Positions 31,040 to 42,145 of a DNA stretch of 64,000 bases are shown in pieces. This DNA comes from Lenzites betulinus. Its lineage: Eukaryota; Basidiomycota; Agaricomycetes; Polyporales; Polyporaceae. The notes under the pieces are model-generated. The model did not search any database. It was not told where the DNA came from and worked only from the letters and a program-made list of their open reading frames with translations. The DNA lies in the NCBI GenBank assembly GCA_022264855.1, contig JABYQU010000027.1, positions 62,001-126,000 of the forward strand, given 5' to 3'. A program made the position numbers and the translations under genes. Numbering within the stretch: the first letter of the stretch is position 1; each line of letters begins with the position of its first letter.

Positions 31040-32449
31040 ATGTCATCTGGTCCGTCTGTACTGTATGGTGACACAAGGCCCTACATGGAGGAGAACGCGC
31101 AGAGCGAATGCACAGGACAGAGCTGTTTTGGTAACTCGTATTCAACATACGACAGAGACGGGTACTGTGGCGGGTTCCCTGATTGGTCTTGGGTGCGAAT
31201 CCCCCGACTCACTTGTGAAGTCCGATAGCTGACGAGTATACAGGTACCGGTGGAATCCATTGCGCCGTCAGAAATCTCCCAAAACAGCGCATGCAATATC
31301 ACCTTCACCGACAGGCGTATAGACGTGAGATCTATTTTCACACACGGCATCAACTCGCCCACTTATCACGCCTCTCGATAGGTTGATGTATCTTCACAGC
31401 GGTACAATCCCGTATACTCTCCCGACAAGATGTTGGAGGATATGAACGATCTTCCACATTTTTCGGTATGTAGCGGTCACTCCCCAGTTCACTATCCTCT
31501 GTATTTATTCTGGTTGGTTGCAAGCAGCATGTTCATCCAATTCCCTCGTCGAGCGCCAACTTTCAGGCCTCTCACGACGTCCCTTACGCCTCGCCAGGCG
31601 CTTCCACCTCGGCGTTCCAGCCCGTTGACCAACTTTCACCAACGCTGAACGACAGCCCGCTATTTGACCAGTGGGTGACGATGCCACATGATACCACCAG
31701 TCATGCCGCTGTCGCCGCTAGTGTTTTACCATCCCAGCGTGACCCCAGCTCTCATTCAGCCGAAGAACAGTACTGGGAGCTCTCACAGACGCGGTATAGA
31801 GGCAATAATCGGGGTGACGTACAAAACCACGGCCCCCTTCCAACAATAGCGGTCAACGTCGCGGCCTCTGATGCCCTTCCACGCTCCGGAAGACTCCAAG
31901 ATGTCCTGGCGGACCCTTTTGGGCTCGCGTTCCCCGCGACAGGCGATGTCCGTGGAAGGGAACGGCAGAAGGGTACCCAACATGTTTTGGTGCGCATCTT
32001 TGGATTTACTGTCAAGCGAAGAACCATTCCGCTCAAACTATCTTGATAGTTGAACAATGTGGTGCCGTTCCACTCCAAACAGTTTAACGAGTATGCTGCG
32101 GGTGATCAAAAATGCGCCGCACTCATCGCTGCTTCCAAGACAGGCCAATTCGACCGCCGGAAGGACAGGAAATCTGTCCCCCTCAGGCGCGCGACGCTTG
32201 TTGAGAAAACAGCTATTTTACTCGAAGCATACATGGTAAGTAAGTTGTCGACAGTACAAAGATCATTTACGTACTTAATGTATGCCGTCGCTTCAGGCTG
32301 AACTGAAGCGCAAGGGGACGCCGCCCGTACTGCGCGGGCATGAGGTCGACTTCAACCACGTACTCATCGTCGACATCTACAAACCCACTCCCGCCGCATA
32401 CCAACCTACACTTGCTATCCTTCCCGAGTACCGCCACCTCTATCAGTGA
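31040..32449 (+). CDS. Unrecognised protein, about 372 aa
   Basis: Proposed exons 31040-31192, 31244-31324, 31382-31465, 31528-31989, 32050-32235, 32297-32449. All introns are 51-62 nt with GT-AG ends, and five of the six exons join in phase 0. Two introns remove stops (CGATAG, TTGATAG) from an otherwise continuous frame. The first ~290 residues are Ser/Pro/His-rich and look disordered. The C-terminal ~100 are well ordered and basic: NNVVPFHSKQFNEYAA, GQFDRRKDRKSVPLRRATL, VEKTAILLEAY, RGHEVDFNHVLIVDIYKP. I cannot assign a family. A disordered N-terminus with a basic conserved C-terminus would suit a regulatory protein, but that is speculation. The 5' end is uncertain. Confidence 0.5.
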
Positions 32450-32766
32450 TACAGGATGGTCAGCTCCGAGTCCTATACGTCACCTTCCGCAATCATTTAC
32501 GTACCATTACTACAGTACCCGCCCTCCATTGCGTCATGTATAATCCTGGTTCTATCTCGTTTACTTCTCGGTATCGTCGCTTACTCTTTGAGGTTGTACA
32601 ACATCTAGGATCGGTCTGGACTGTCGGCTAGCGTGAGTAAGCGCCTCGCGTTTCAAGATATAAGGCAGGTGCAAGCTCGCTTCGGTCGTCACACTTCTTT
32701 CACCTCTCCACCCACTTAGATCCTACCGGAACGCACACCCTCATAGTCTTGAAGGGTGTGCTTGTC
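32450..32766. other. Promoter region of the zinc-finger gene
   Basis: About 317 bp. TATAAG at 32659-32664, 103 bp before the ATG, is a possible TATA box. Nothing else seen. Confidence 0.4.
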
Positions 32767-33706
32767 ATGGCTTACTGTGAGCGCTGCGAGCGCTGGTTTT
32801 CCAGCGAGCGCGCCTTGGAACAGCACAGAGACGACTCGAGCAGGCATCATATCTGTTATGAGTGTGATAAAGACTTCGCCTCGTCGAACGCCCTCACCCA
32901 GCACTTCATACAAAGCCCGCGCCACCCGTACTGCCGGCGGTGCAGCGAACTGTTTGACGACTGGGAGGATCTGCACGAGCATTACGACGACGAGCATTAT
33001 TACTGTGACATTTGCGACATGGTACGTGAGATCGCATCTGACCCTGTGCGCAACTGCTCGACCTCCAGTTTTCAAGATATTCGAGTCGGAGCCGGGCTTG
33101 CACGAGCACCGTCGTCAGAGGCACGAAGACCGCTACTGCGCGCCCTGCAAGCGCATGTTCCAGAACGCAAACAGCTTCGACCACCACTGCCGCTCCGCCA
33201 TCCACCAACGCCGGACCGTCGACTGCCCCATGCGCGGCTGCGGGAAGTCGTTCATCTCGAACGCTGGGCTGCTCCTCCACCTCGAGTCCGGCGGGTGCGT
33301 CTCGCGCATGACGCGCCAGAAGATCGACCAGGTCATGCAGAGATACGACACGAACAACCTCATCACGAAGCCCAACCGGCTCATCGGCGGCGGCACGGGC
33401 CCGACCGTTGTCGGCCAGTGGGCGACCGAGCGCGCGTGGAACGGGTCGCACTACGAGTGCTACCTGTGCCACCGCACGTACGCGTCGCTCGCTGCGCTCA
33501 ACCAGCACCTCAGCAGCCCCGCGCACGCCGAGAAGCGCTACCGCTGTCCGCGCGCGCTGTACGGGTGCGGCGACGAGTTCAAGACGCTCAGCGCGTTCTG
33601 CCAGCACCTCGAGAGCGACCAGTGCGGCGTGCGCCGGTTCCGCGGCGAGGTCGACAAGGTCATCGAGGGGCTCTCGTCCAATATGAAGCGGTTGAAGATG
33701 GGTTAG
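32767..33706 (+). CDS. C2H2 zinc-finger protein, eight fingers, 294 aa
   Basis: Exons 32767-33021 and 33077-33706. The acceptor was placed after TTTTCAAG so that finger 4 reads CDICDMIFESEPGLHEH with correct Cys-Cys-His-His spacing. Successive CxxC...HxxxxH units start with YCERC, HICYEC, YCRRC, YCDIC, YCAPC, DCPMRGC, YECYLC and RCPRALYGC. Fingers 6 and 8 have longer CxxxxC-type loops, and their last ligand appears to be Cys. Fingers are spaced irregularly and lack TGEKP linkers, so this is not a classic Kruppel-type array; RNA or protein binding is as likely as DNA binding. Likely nuclear, function unknown. The short last segment is Lys-rich (MKRLKMG). Confidence 0.85.
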
Positions 33707-35492
33707 GGGTTTGACGTTGTGGTCCGGGAACCTTCGCAGGTGGGTATTGTGAGGCTGATTGGAAGCCCGATGGCCGATCTGGGCAGTCATATCTCTTGCT
33801 AAATGAACTTCTGGTATAGCTGCATCGAAGATGTCACCCTAGATGGAAACCGAGGCCGCAGATCCAATTTGGGGCCCTCCACCACTCTTGTATCCACCAA
33901 GTCATCGCAAGACCGTTCAAGTCGTGATCTGTAACATACGGGATATTGAATGTATATCTAAGCTTTGGGTTATCGTTGATCGCCAAACGTACGAGTGGAG
34001 TCTGTCGGACTCTGTCCGACCTGACGATAGTTTATAGTGGCACGGTATGACTGCATGCCGACAACTTGGACAGTAGGGCACAGGCCGCAGCGTAAGCTTG
34101 TCAAGACCGCCTGAGTACCATCGCATGGTTTCCCGTACGCAGAGGCCGAAACGTTTTGGCGACCGTGGTGGCATTGAATATTCAAGCGTTGTGCTGAGGC
34201 GCCATGACATCGTCTTTGGAGACCAGGGACAACCATCAATAACCATCAATAATACAAAGCCTATATTTGAATGTCACTTCCGAATCCCCGCTGTGGCTCC
34301 ATAGATATCACGTGAGGCTAAGCGCCCGTATAACTAAGCCTGCCGTAGTACCCCCCTCCGCCAAGCTAGTAAGCACCTGACAGTGATTTGGGATAACACA
34401 TAGGAAGATGGATGGGTGAATCACCGCGTTCATCCACAACCGAGCGAGGAGTGACAGGGACGGGTTCCTGCGGACAGGGTGAGTCGACATCGCACCCTCG
34501 TTTCTTGTATGGGCGTTGCTCAAGTTTGGATCATGGCAGGGCTGGTGGGCGTTCATGAGCGCGTCGTCCAGTGACGGCCCGGGTATCGTTGCGATCGGTT
34601 CATTCACGGCCGTGCACTATGCACGTGTAGCCTGTGGTGTTTTTGATAGGACGCTGCGGGCCAAGGTTAGTACGACGATCACAATCCGACGCTGGATAGC
34701 CTATGTCGCAAACAGTAGATATAGTCATTGTTGGGAGGCGAGGTCCCTTTTCGGAGGCCGGCTCGGGAGACAGAGACGCACCGGTCTGGGACTACATATC
34801 TCTAGATGTATCTGCAATCTGTCTTCAGTCTCAGATGGAGAAATGTACAGGCCAAAGCACGAGTGCTCACCATGGGAAATCAGGAGGATGATGGCTCGTA
34901 CGGATGCTGTTGACACATGTGTTAAAAGCTTCTTACCCGGGTACGACTATATTCATGCCATTGCTCGTATACTCACTTCAGTCAAGTAGGCTCACGTTCA
35001 ATCGCTTTGGACGTGGTTGAAGAGGATCTTACATTCGGCGGTACCGCGATGTACCGGTAATTCATACGTACTACTCGACTAATGTTCCGAGCCCGTCCGC
35101 ATCCGAGTCCGAGGATGCACAAATTTCCGCCAGCGCGCCGCCACTCACCAGGGCAAAATTTGTAGTGTTCCTGATGCTAACAGTGATGAGGTGGTCACTT
35201 TCGAGTTCTGGAAAGCCAGAGCAGGTCAAGTGGAGCTGCTGGGCTCTTGGCCTGTGCGCGCGCATTGCGACGCGACTTGGAGTCTCTATGCTGGTGCTTG
35301 CCCTTGCGGTTTATAATGACCACCTCAACCATCGAATTGGCCAGAGACACGTACGTGCAAGACAATATCTGCTCGTCAACCGCAAGAACGGAGGGGGAGG
35401 ACGAGGGGAGACGGAGGAGGAGGTACTATCGCGCGGGATCAATTTGTATTGCGGGAGCCCGCCGGTGTGCGCCTGGACTGGGCTGGTGGGTG

Positions 35493-35498
35493 TATAAA
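35493..35498 (+). promoter_or_regulatory. Orphan TATA box
   Basis: TATAAAGCCCG in a GC-rich context, about 980 bp upstream of the carbonic anhydrase start. It may drive an upstream transcript or a long spliced leader. Confidence 0.3.
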
Positions 35499-35866
35499 GC
35501 CCGTCCCCCTTGTCGCCACGCTTGTCCGACGCTGCCTCCGCTCTCTCACTCTGGACGTGTGCTCCGCCTGCCTGGGACTTCTGGCTGCTGTTTCTCTGGC
35601 GTGTTGGACGCGGATCGTTGGTCTGGGCGGTCTCCCGCTCTCTCGGGTCCTGCGCTCGACGTTCGGCATCATCTCTGCCACGCTAGCCTGCCCAAATCGG
35701 GTGCTGCCGTATTTCAAACCCTCACCTGCCCGCTCCCCCTTATCCGCTTGCGCCCCGAGCCTGGAGGAAAATACTAGGAAAATGCGCTGGACAAGAAAAC
35801 ATTGTCTTTTGTGCGGGGGGAGTCGCTCAAGGGCTGCGGACCTCGGAGAGTGAGCGCAAATTGACT

Positions 35867-36031
35867 ATGAGTTTTCCGCCCCTTTCGGGCCCCTGCGAGT
35901 CGTGCAAGTCTCGTTGTGCCCGCTGTGCCGTCTTCCTGCGCACCGGCAGGATAGCATCATGGCAGTGGTACGTATTTGCAGAACCAGCTGCCGTCCGGCG
36001 AAGGTCAGTGTTCAAATTTATCGAGGAATGA
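35867..36031 (+). CDS. Possible 54-aa Cys-rich micro-ORF
   Basis: ATG at 35867, about 370 bp after an orphan TATA box. It contains PCESCKSRCARC, a CxxCxxxCxxC pattern that could bind metal. There is no similarity I can name, and a chance ORF is quite possible. Confidence 0.15.
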   Translation: MSFPPLSGPCESCKSRCARCAVFLRTGRIASWQWYVFAEPAAVRRRSVFKFIEE

Positions 36032-36475
36032 GGCGTGCACGGCACCGTTCTCAGATGGACTCGCTCGCATCTCGCCGTGCGCGGCCACCCCCCGTCCACC
36101 CAACGACGCTCTCTCATTTGCTACGGCACAGTCGTGCCTATTTCGAGGGCACGCAGGGCCCCGGAAGCGAGCGGCGCGGGTAGGTCGGCCGTGCGAGTCT
36201 CATAGAATGCGTTTATCTATCAGACTTGTGGCGGCATCAGGTCCAACGCCCGCTCGTCAGACGCCTTTCTGCTTCCGCCACCACCCGTCTTGGCCGCTGC
36301 CGCTTCTCCCGTCCTCCTTCCTTTATATCCACCAAGTCTTGACGACTTGTGGACCCCCCACTCCCCTGTACTTGCTCACTCACTCGCACACCTCTATCCA
36401 ACCCGGTTGCTGCACGACCGCGCCTCCTGATCTCAGCTCTACACTTCCCATCTTATCACACTACTATCCGTCGCC

Positions 36476-37757
36476 ATGCCCCAGGACTACGTTCTCGCCC
36501 GTCTCCTCTCTAACAACGCCCAGTGGGCCGAAGACGTCGAGAGGGCAGAGCCCGGCTTCTTCGCCGAGAGTGCCAAGGGCCAAACTCCCAAGGTCAGTGT
36601 TCGGTCCCATTTACTCGCTTATGAGCGCCCGATCTTGGCGTCGTCGCCCGAGGCGTATCCCCGCCGTCGTCTACGATGGTGGGCTTAAGTGGCCGTTGTC
36701 TTGGCTGGGGGGGACAGCGGACGGGGTCTCTGGGCGTCGGGCATGGCGCGGTGTTGTGGTAGCCATGTACAGTGGGGTGGTTCTCACCGTCGTACAAGCG
36801 AGCTGAGAGAACAGCCTTGGAGTGGGACTTTGGTTACGCACTCCCTCAGGCTCCGGCGCTGGGCTAACTCTACCGTGTCGCTGGGTCGCTCGTTTCCCGG
36901 GGTTGTGCCTTCTTTCGGGCCGCGTCTTTTGCAGCGCTCGAGCCGCGCAGGCGAATTTGCGCTCTACCACGCCCCCTGAGGCTAGTTCGCTGTCTCGGGA
37001 CGCCTCGTATGTTGTCTACGCCGTTGCAGGGTGGACTGACAGTGGCCAGGTTGGAGGAGGCCTACTATCGGATTCGAGCCACGCCCTGTTCCGTGTGCTT
37101 CGCGGATCGCGCAGACCATTAATCGTCCGATCACAACGCCCCGTTCTGAGGTCATCGGTCTATTCTGACACTCCCACCTGACGCAGGTGCTCTATTTCGG
37201 CTGCTCCGACTCGCGAGTCCCCGAATCAGTCGTGACCGCGTCGAAGCCGGGCGATATCTTCGTCCACCGGAACATCGCCAAGTGAGTCCCCGCCGCTTCT
37301 ACGCCCCCCGCGGTCCCGCGCTGACGCCAGACACCCTGCGTCCCGCAGCCAGTTCCACCCGTCGGACGACAGCGCGCTCGCGGTGCTCACCTACGCAGTC
37401 GTCCACGTTGGCGTCCAGCACGTCATCATCGTCGGCCACACCAACTGCGGCGGCGCAGCCGCGTGCCACGCCGCGGCCCAGGCGAACCCCGCCCCGGCGG
37501 AGGACGCCCCGCCGCCCGCGGACCCCCTCGGGCGGTGGCTCGCGCCGCTGACGGAGCTCGCGCGCGAGCACGAGGACTTGACGGCGCTCGTGGAGGCGAA
37601 CGTGCGTGCGCAAGTCGAGCACATCGCGGAGTCGGACGTGATGAAGGGCGTGTGGGCGCAGGGGAAGGAGGTACAGGTGCACGGGTGGGTGTACGAGCTC
37701 GAGACGGGCCTGCTCCGCGACCTCGGGGTGTCCGTCGGGAAGACGGGCGCGGTGTGA
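36476..37757 (+). CDS. Beta-class carbonic anhydrase, 206 aa
   Basis: Exons 36476-36592, 37187-37281 and 37349-37757. Interconverts CO2 and bicarbonate, supplying bicarbonate for carboxylations. Zinc ligands are visible: Cys45 and the Asp47/Arg49 dyad in CSDSRVPES, then His101 and Cys104 in GHTNCGG. The length is usual for cytosolic fungal beta enzymes, and there is no targeting peptide. Intron 1 is 594 nt, far longer than intron 2 (67 nt), and separates the N-terminal helix from the first zinc-ligand loop. The family is contiguous there, so no exon seems to be missing. It faces the nuclease-like gene tail to tail. Confidence 0.92.
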
Positions 37758-38061
37758 GTGTGGGGGTGGGGCCTAGGGGCTGGATGTGAGGACTCTGCGC
37801 CGTATCTAGCGCGAAGTGGAGAACTTGTACGTGTGTTGGTTATGACTTGCTATGACATCCTATCCTGCTGTGCAGCACTCGTTTTACGAACGTTTGTCCC
37901 TTTGTGATAACAAAACACACATGACCCGGCGGGCGGATGGGTTACGGTAAAGAAGAATGATATTGATTAAACACTGATCTCAAGTGACCTATAATCAACG
38001 CAGGTACGCCAGTATTCTAACAACGACCTCTCTGTTGCTCTGATTTTCTCAAAGTCATCCA
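37758..38061. other. Convergent 3' flanks
   Basis: About 300 bp between two converging genes. Nothing else seen. Confidence 0.5.
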
Positions 38062-39347
38062 CTATCGCAGCACAAACCATCCAACATTGTCCAGCTCCTC
38101 TGCAGCATGCGTCACCTGCATCAACATGCATGGCTAGTCAGTGATCAGCGCACTGCCCATTCCAAAGTCGGGAACCCACCCAATCGTAAAGCCGCGCGAC
38201 TATGGCGACAACACTTTCCCCGTCGACTAATCTTGGTCCGAGCGTGGTAGGGACTATCCCCACATCGAATCGGGGTGAGACCCAGTATGTACCGCCGACG
38301 AGATTATCATTCAGCTTCAGGAAGAGAAAGCACCAAGCTTTTCCACAGGTGAGAGTGCCGCGGATGTGGCGTGACCTAGCCCCTCTTGTTAGTTCGTTCA
38401 GAAGGGGAGTTTCAAAAAGAGAGGTGCACTTTAAGCGTCTTGCGCAAGCCTGCATCTCCACTATCGCTTGGGGGAGGTGCGCAAGTAGATTCTCGCTAGG
38501 TCCCTTCGCTTCCGCTACAAGCAGACCATGCACAGCACCTGGCTTGGCGCCTCTCAAGGCACCGTGCAGATCCTCTTCGCTCAGAACACTGTCTGTGAGG
38601 CAACCACAGTGAGAATGAAATCAACGAATGAATTCAGTACATACCAGCAATCTCTTCATCGACGAGCAGAAGGACATAGTCGATTTTGCCCGAAGTTTCA
38701 ATATGACGCGGTTTGACCACCAGGGTCTCGGAAGCGGCGGAGACTTCAGCCCCGATCAGGAGTCGCCTCTCGTTGGCGACCATAGCGGTGACTCTGAATA
38801 AGAAACTATCAATCCACAACCTTGCATGTGCTTCGGACTGAGCAACAGACAAAGATGAGGGGTCGGCAGACAACTTATGCGAACCGCAGGAAGACAAACC
38901 ATGTCGGACATGGAGTGCCGTAGTAAGAAGTTCAGTTTCGCAACCAAATTGTGCAAGGACATGACATGGTCAGCGGCGGTGTCTTGAGCATGTCGCAATT
39001 TATTCGCCAAGACGTCTGAAGGCAGAGACCTGGAGACAAGTCGACCATAGCCAGGGACGATGTCGCGCTTGGATAACATTGCTTCGTCGGCACGAGAAAA
39101 GGATACGATCTAAGCATATTCAACTGAATGGAACAGAAAGTAGTGTGCTATTGGTGCGTACCGTTGTCGCGCTGAGCCTGGCCTGCATAAGGTCGATGAA
39201 AGTGTCGATAGCATCGAGGTCCGTGCCTTCCTCGGTATTGGTCGCATCAAGGTCTCGGTCGAGTACCGCCCTCCATGCCTTGACGTACTCGACCGCCCGT
39301 GTCAACTCGACGGAGTCTAATCCAGATACTCTCTTGCGCTTGGCCAT
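38062..39347 (-). CDS. PD-(D/E)xK-nuclease-like protein, 351 aa
   Basis: Exons 39347-39162, 39109-38900, 38837-38645, 38592-38180 and 38115-38062; introns 52, 62, 52 and 64 nt. The N-terminus (MAKRKR) is basic. Residues ~160-230 have the ordered elements of the restriction-endonuclease-like fold: IGAEVSAASETLVV, then KIDYVLLL with Asp185, then GLLVAEAKG with Glu224-x-Lys226. After that come RGTLTCGKAWCFLFL, a trailing beta-sheet block, and a final helix ending WFVLR. Such proteins are numerous and mostly uncharacterised in mushroom-forming fungi. Nuclease activity is inferred from the motif only. Missing introns or small errors between 38380 and 38440, where the family shows variable loops, cannot be excluded. 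Confidence 0.7.
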
Positions 39348-41030
39348 GGTGAGAGAGAAAAAGATGATCACATACAGTGCACAGCTCAAACACTCGTAGA
39401 CATCAACCACCATATGGGCACGTGCACTGCTTCGAGCTTCATGCGCTGCCAATCTTCATCTTCCTCCTCGCCACACGCGTCGCTCCTCCCCCCGTCTACG
39501 ACGTCGACAGGGCCCTCCCTGACGGACTCCTTCTCCGTCCAGCAGAATGCGTCGCCTTGGATATGAGAGGTCAGCCTCGCCCACAAATTTAAACACCACA
39601 TTCGGCTGGGACTATACTAACGGTCCAGTTGAAATCTCTCGGGAATATAAAGCTCACTCGTCTCACCAGACAGCACTTTCAAGAACTCTCCACGGGCGTT
39701 TACGATGAGCTGATGCGGCGCAAGAATAATACGACCGACAATGAAGGTATCTATCTTTCCTCGTCCCACCCTCGTCCGTCCGTTCACCGTCCCCCTCTAG
39801 TCCCCGTCGTCCCTCAGAACGTGAGTCCTCGCTCTCTCCGGTATACTTATGGGCGGTCCCAGGCGCCCTGCAAGGTATATAAATATGCAAAGTGGTTCCG
39901 CCTCGGGCACCCGGTACCCTCGTGTATTACCGGGCTGAGTTCGCCCTCCGAACGCACGCGGGGACCACGATGTCGATGGCGGGCGTAGTAGGCTTCGCTG
40001 TATATGTGTGTTGTGTCTTGTGAGTGCTTCTCGCGAGTCGCTGTTGCGCCGTAGCATGGGTGCCGCCGCATTGGCGCATCTCATCTGCTTCTACCACGAT
40101 CGAGCAGCCCTTTCGGGCCTTCTACTGACCTTCTGGTGTTGCGTTCGTGACGGTCAGCCAGGAGATGGTGGCGTCCGACATCACAGCTAGTCTCATATCG
40201 ACACCGTCCAGTCGGATTTCTCAAGACCATTGACGATAGCTTAAACGTGAATTCCGTTTCACGTCCGCCGAAACGATATGGTCGTCGCACAGGAAATCGG
40301 AATGCGCCCCCGAAGGAACGTTTGTCGCCACCATCACAGTCGCGATTCTCGAAGAGCCGTCGTTCCGCTCGTGTCAACTAGGGTGGACGGCAACATATGA
40401 GGCGCAACCATGTCGTCAGGGAATGCCGTATGGGTCATGCCAGATTTTCAGCACATGTCACAAAGCTGATGTGCAAACCTGCTTCATGTCCTATCATATG
40501 CCAACTCGCCTGTATGCATCGCGTCAGCGTTACCGCCTCACAACCGTAATCCGAGAGTACTAACCTGTTTATGAAAGAACCCGCAGAGATAACGGGTGCC
40601 TCAATTTCCGGGAGATCAGCGTCGAGAACCCTTGGCCCCTGGCGGAAGTCTTCCGTGGCCCTCGGAACAAGTACGCAACGCCGTTGAGGTGTTGTGGCGG
40701 TGGTGGTGGGGAAACTAATGTGCGCCGAAGTTCGTTGGAAGCTGGAACCGTTGAACCTTGTAGCCGCGATCATGACCATATGTTGAAATTGTACTCATAA
40801 CCACCAGGGTAGGACGTCACGCGCCACCCGCTACTGGTGTGCGGAAATGTTAGCTTCAAGAGGAAGCCCAAACGGGAGCGATTCTTAGTCTATGTGATAT
40901 CTATCATCCTATATACATACACGACGGCCGGGCACTCGTTATGACGCCCGCTAACGCCGCCTGGGACCCTGTCATACGACTAGTCCGTCTAGTCCATGAA
41001 GTTGGTCTGCCACCGACATGAGTGGCGCAT
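39348..41030. other. Intergenic, 1.7 kb
   Basis: Promoter region of the nuclease-like gene plus unassigned DNA. A minus-strand frame at 40.56-40.78 kb with a possible downstream intron encodes at most ~76 residues without features. TATATAAATA occurs near 39875 with no gene behind it. Confidence 0.35.
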
Positions 41031-42145
41031 TTAGACCGCGGGTGTCAGTCCGATGAACTCGCGCAACGCCTCCCTTTTCGCGTTCGTGTCGCCAGTGACC
41101 GGGAGGTTATACCCCTTCAGTAGCGCCTCGTATCGTTCCTCTGCGGCGCCTCGTCAGCACTTAGTACTTAGCCACGACGCTGGTCGAAGAACAAACGTAC
41201 TGGTTAAATGCTCGAACTCGCCCTTCGTGTTCGGGAAGTTGGACGGGGTCTTGCCGTTGGCCATGACCGGCGCCTTGATCTGCATCTTATTCGCGGTCAC
41301 CGCTGCGTTGTGCAGCCGCGCATACAATCGTGCTTGGCTGAACGAAGGAACGCGTCAGCCGTCTTCACACCTTGGCGCATAGCACGTCCGCATCACAAGA
41401 CAAGAGACAGAAGAACTCACTCGAGCCGAATCGTCTCCACGACGCCGCCGACCTGCCGCTGCAGCTCTTCGACTGCGATCTCCACCCCCGACTTGAACTC
41501 CCCGTCTCCTCCATCCTTCCGCACCTCCTCTACCCCCGACCGCGCGTCACCGCGCGCCCCTCCGATATTCACGTTCGCAAGCAGCTCCTGCACCGCACGC
41601 AGCTGCGCGCCCATCGCATCCTGCGAACGCTCCACCGCCTCCAGCCTCTCCGCGAACGCCGCGACGTCCGCACCGCTCCCGGCAGGGACCTCTGCAATAG
41701 CGAGTGCCCGCGACGCTGCGGCGATCTGGTCCGCGATCGTGCTGAACGACACCGAGAGGCGCTGCGACCACAGCGGATCCGCGCTGGCGCTGGCGCCGCC
41801 CGCGCTCAGGCCGCCGACCGCAGCCCCGCCTGCGCCGGCACCCGCGCCCATGCGCGCGCCGGGCATGGGGCTACCTCCGGGGCGGAGCGCGAGGGGCGTC
41901 TGCGGGTGCGGGGTGGTGACGTTCGGATCGAACGAGGGCGAGAACGGGGTGTGCACCGAGTCCGCGGGGGTGTCTAGTGCTGACATCGCGGACGAGGACG
42001 AGGAGGGTGTGGTGGAGGAGGCGACGGTCGCGGCGGCGGAGCAGGAGATGGGCGTGAAGGCGGCGGGGTGGTTTACGAGCGTGGAGCTGGACGAGTTGGG
42101 CTCCGTGGCGGGCGTGCGCGGCGGTGTGTGTGCGCGCTGTGACAT
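41031..42145 (-). CDS. Coiled-coil protein, possibly mug135-like, 323 aa
   Basis: Exons 42145-41421, 41337-41201 and 41140-41031; introns 83 and 60 nt. The first ~130 residues are low complexity (Ser/Thr/Pro, then Gly/Ala). Residues ~130-235 are helix-rich with heptad character (VAAFAERLEAVERSQDAMG, LRAVQELLA). The C-terminal ~80 are well ordered: YARLHNAAVTANKMQIKAPV, FPNTKGEFEHLTKERYEALL, NLPVTGDTNAKREALREFIG. The C-terminal part resembles what I remember of the fungal mug135 C-terminal domain (meiosis-upregulated in fission yeast), but this is from memory and weak. The start was taken at MSQRAH; an in-frame ATG at 42283 is an alternative. A CATATATG box lies near 42411. Confidence 0.55.

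Larger units (their letters stand above)
33707..36475. other. Intergenic, 2.8 kb
   Basis: Contains a short palindrome (GTCGGAC-TCT-GTCCGAC near 34004-34020), a direct repeat AACCATCAAT x2 near 34231-34250, an orphan TATA box and a possible Cys-rich micro-ORF. No confident protein gene. The last ~300 bp are CT-rich and probably the carbonic anhydrase promoter and leader. Confidence 0.4.

Noticed and set aside
31175..31210. B-box-like GGTGCGAATCCCC as a tRNA
   Set aside because: No A box, no acceptor pairing; it lies at an intron start of the proposed gene.
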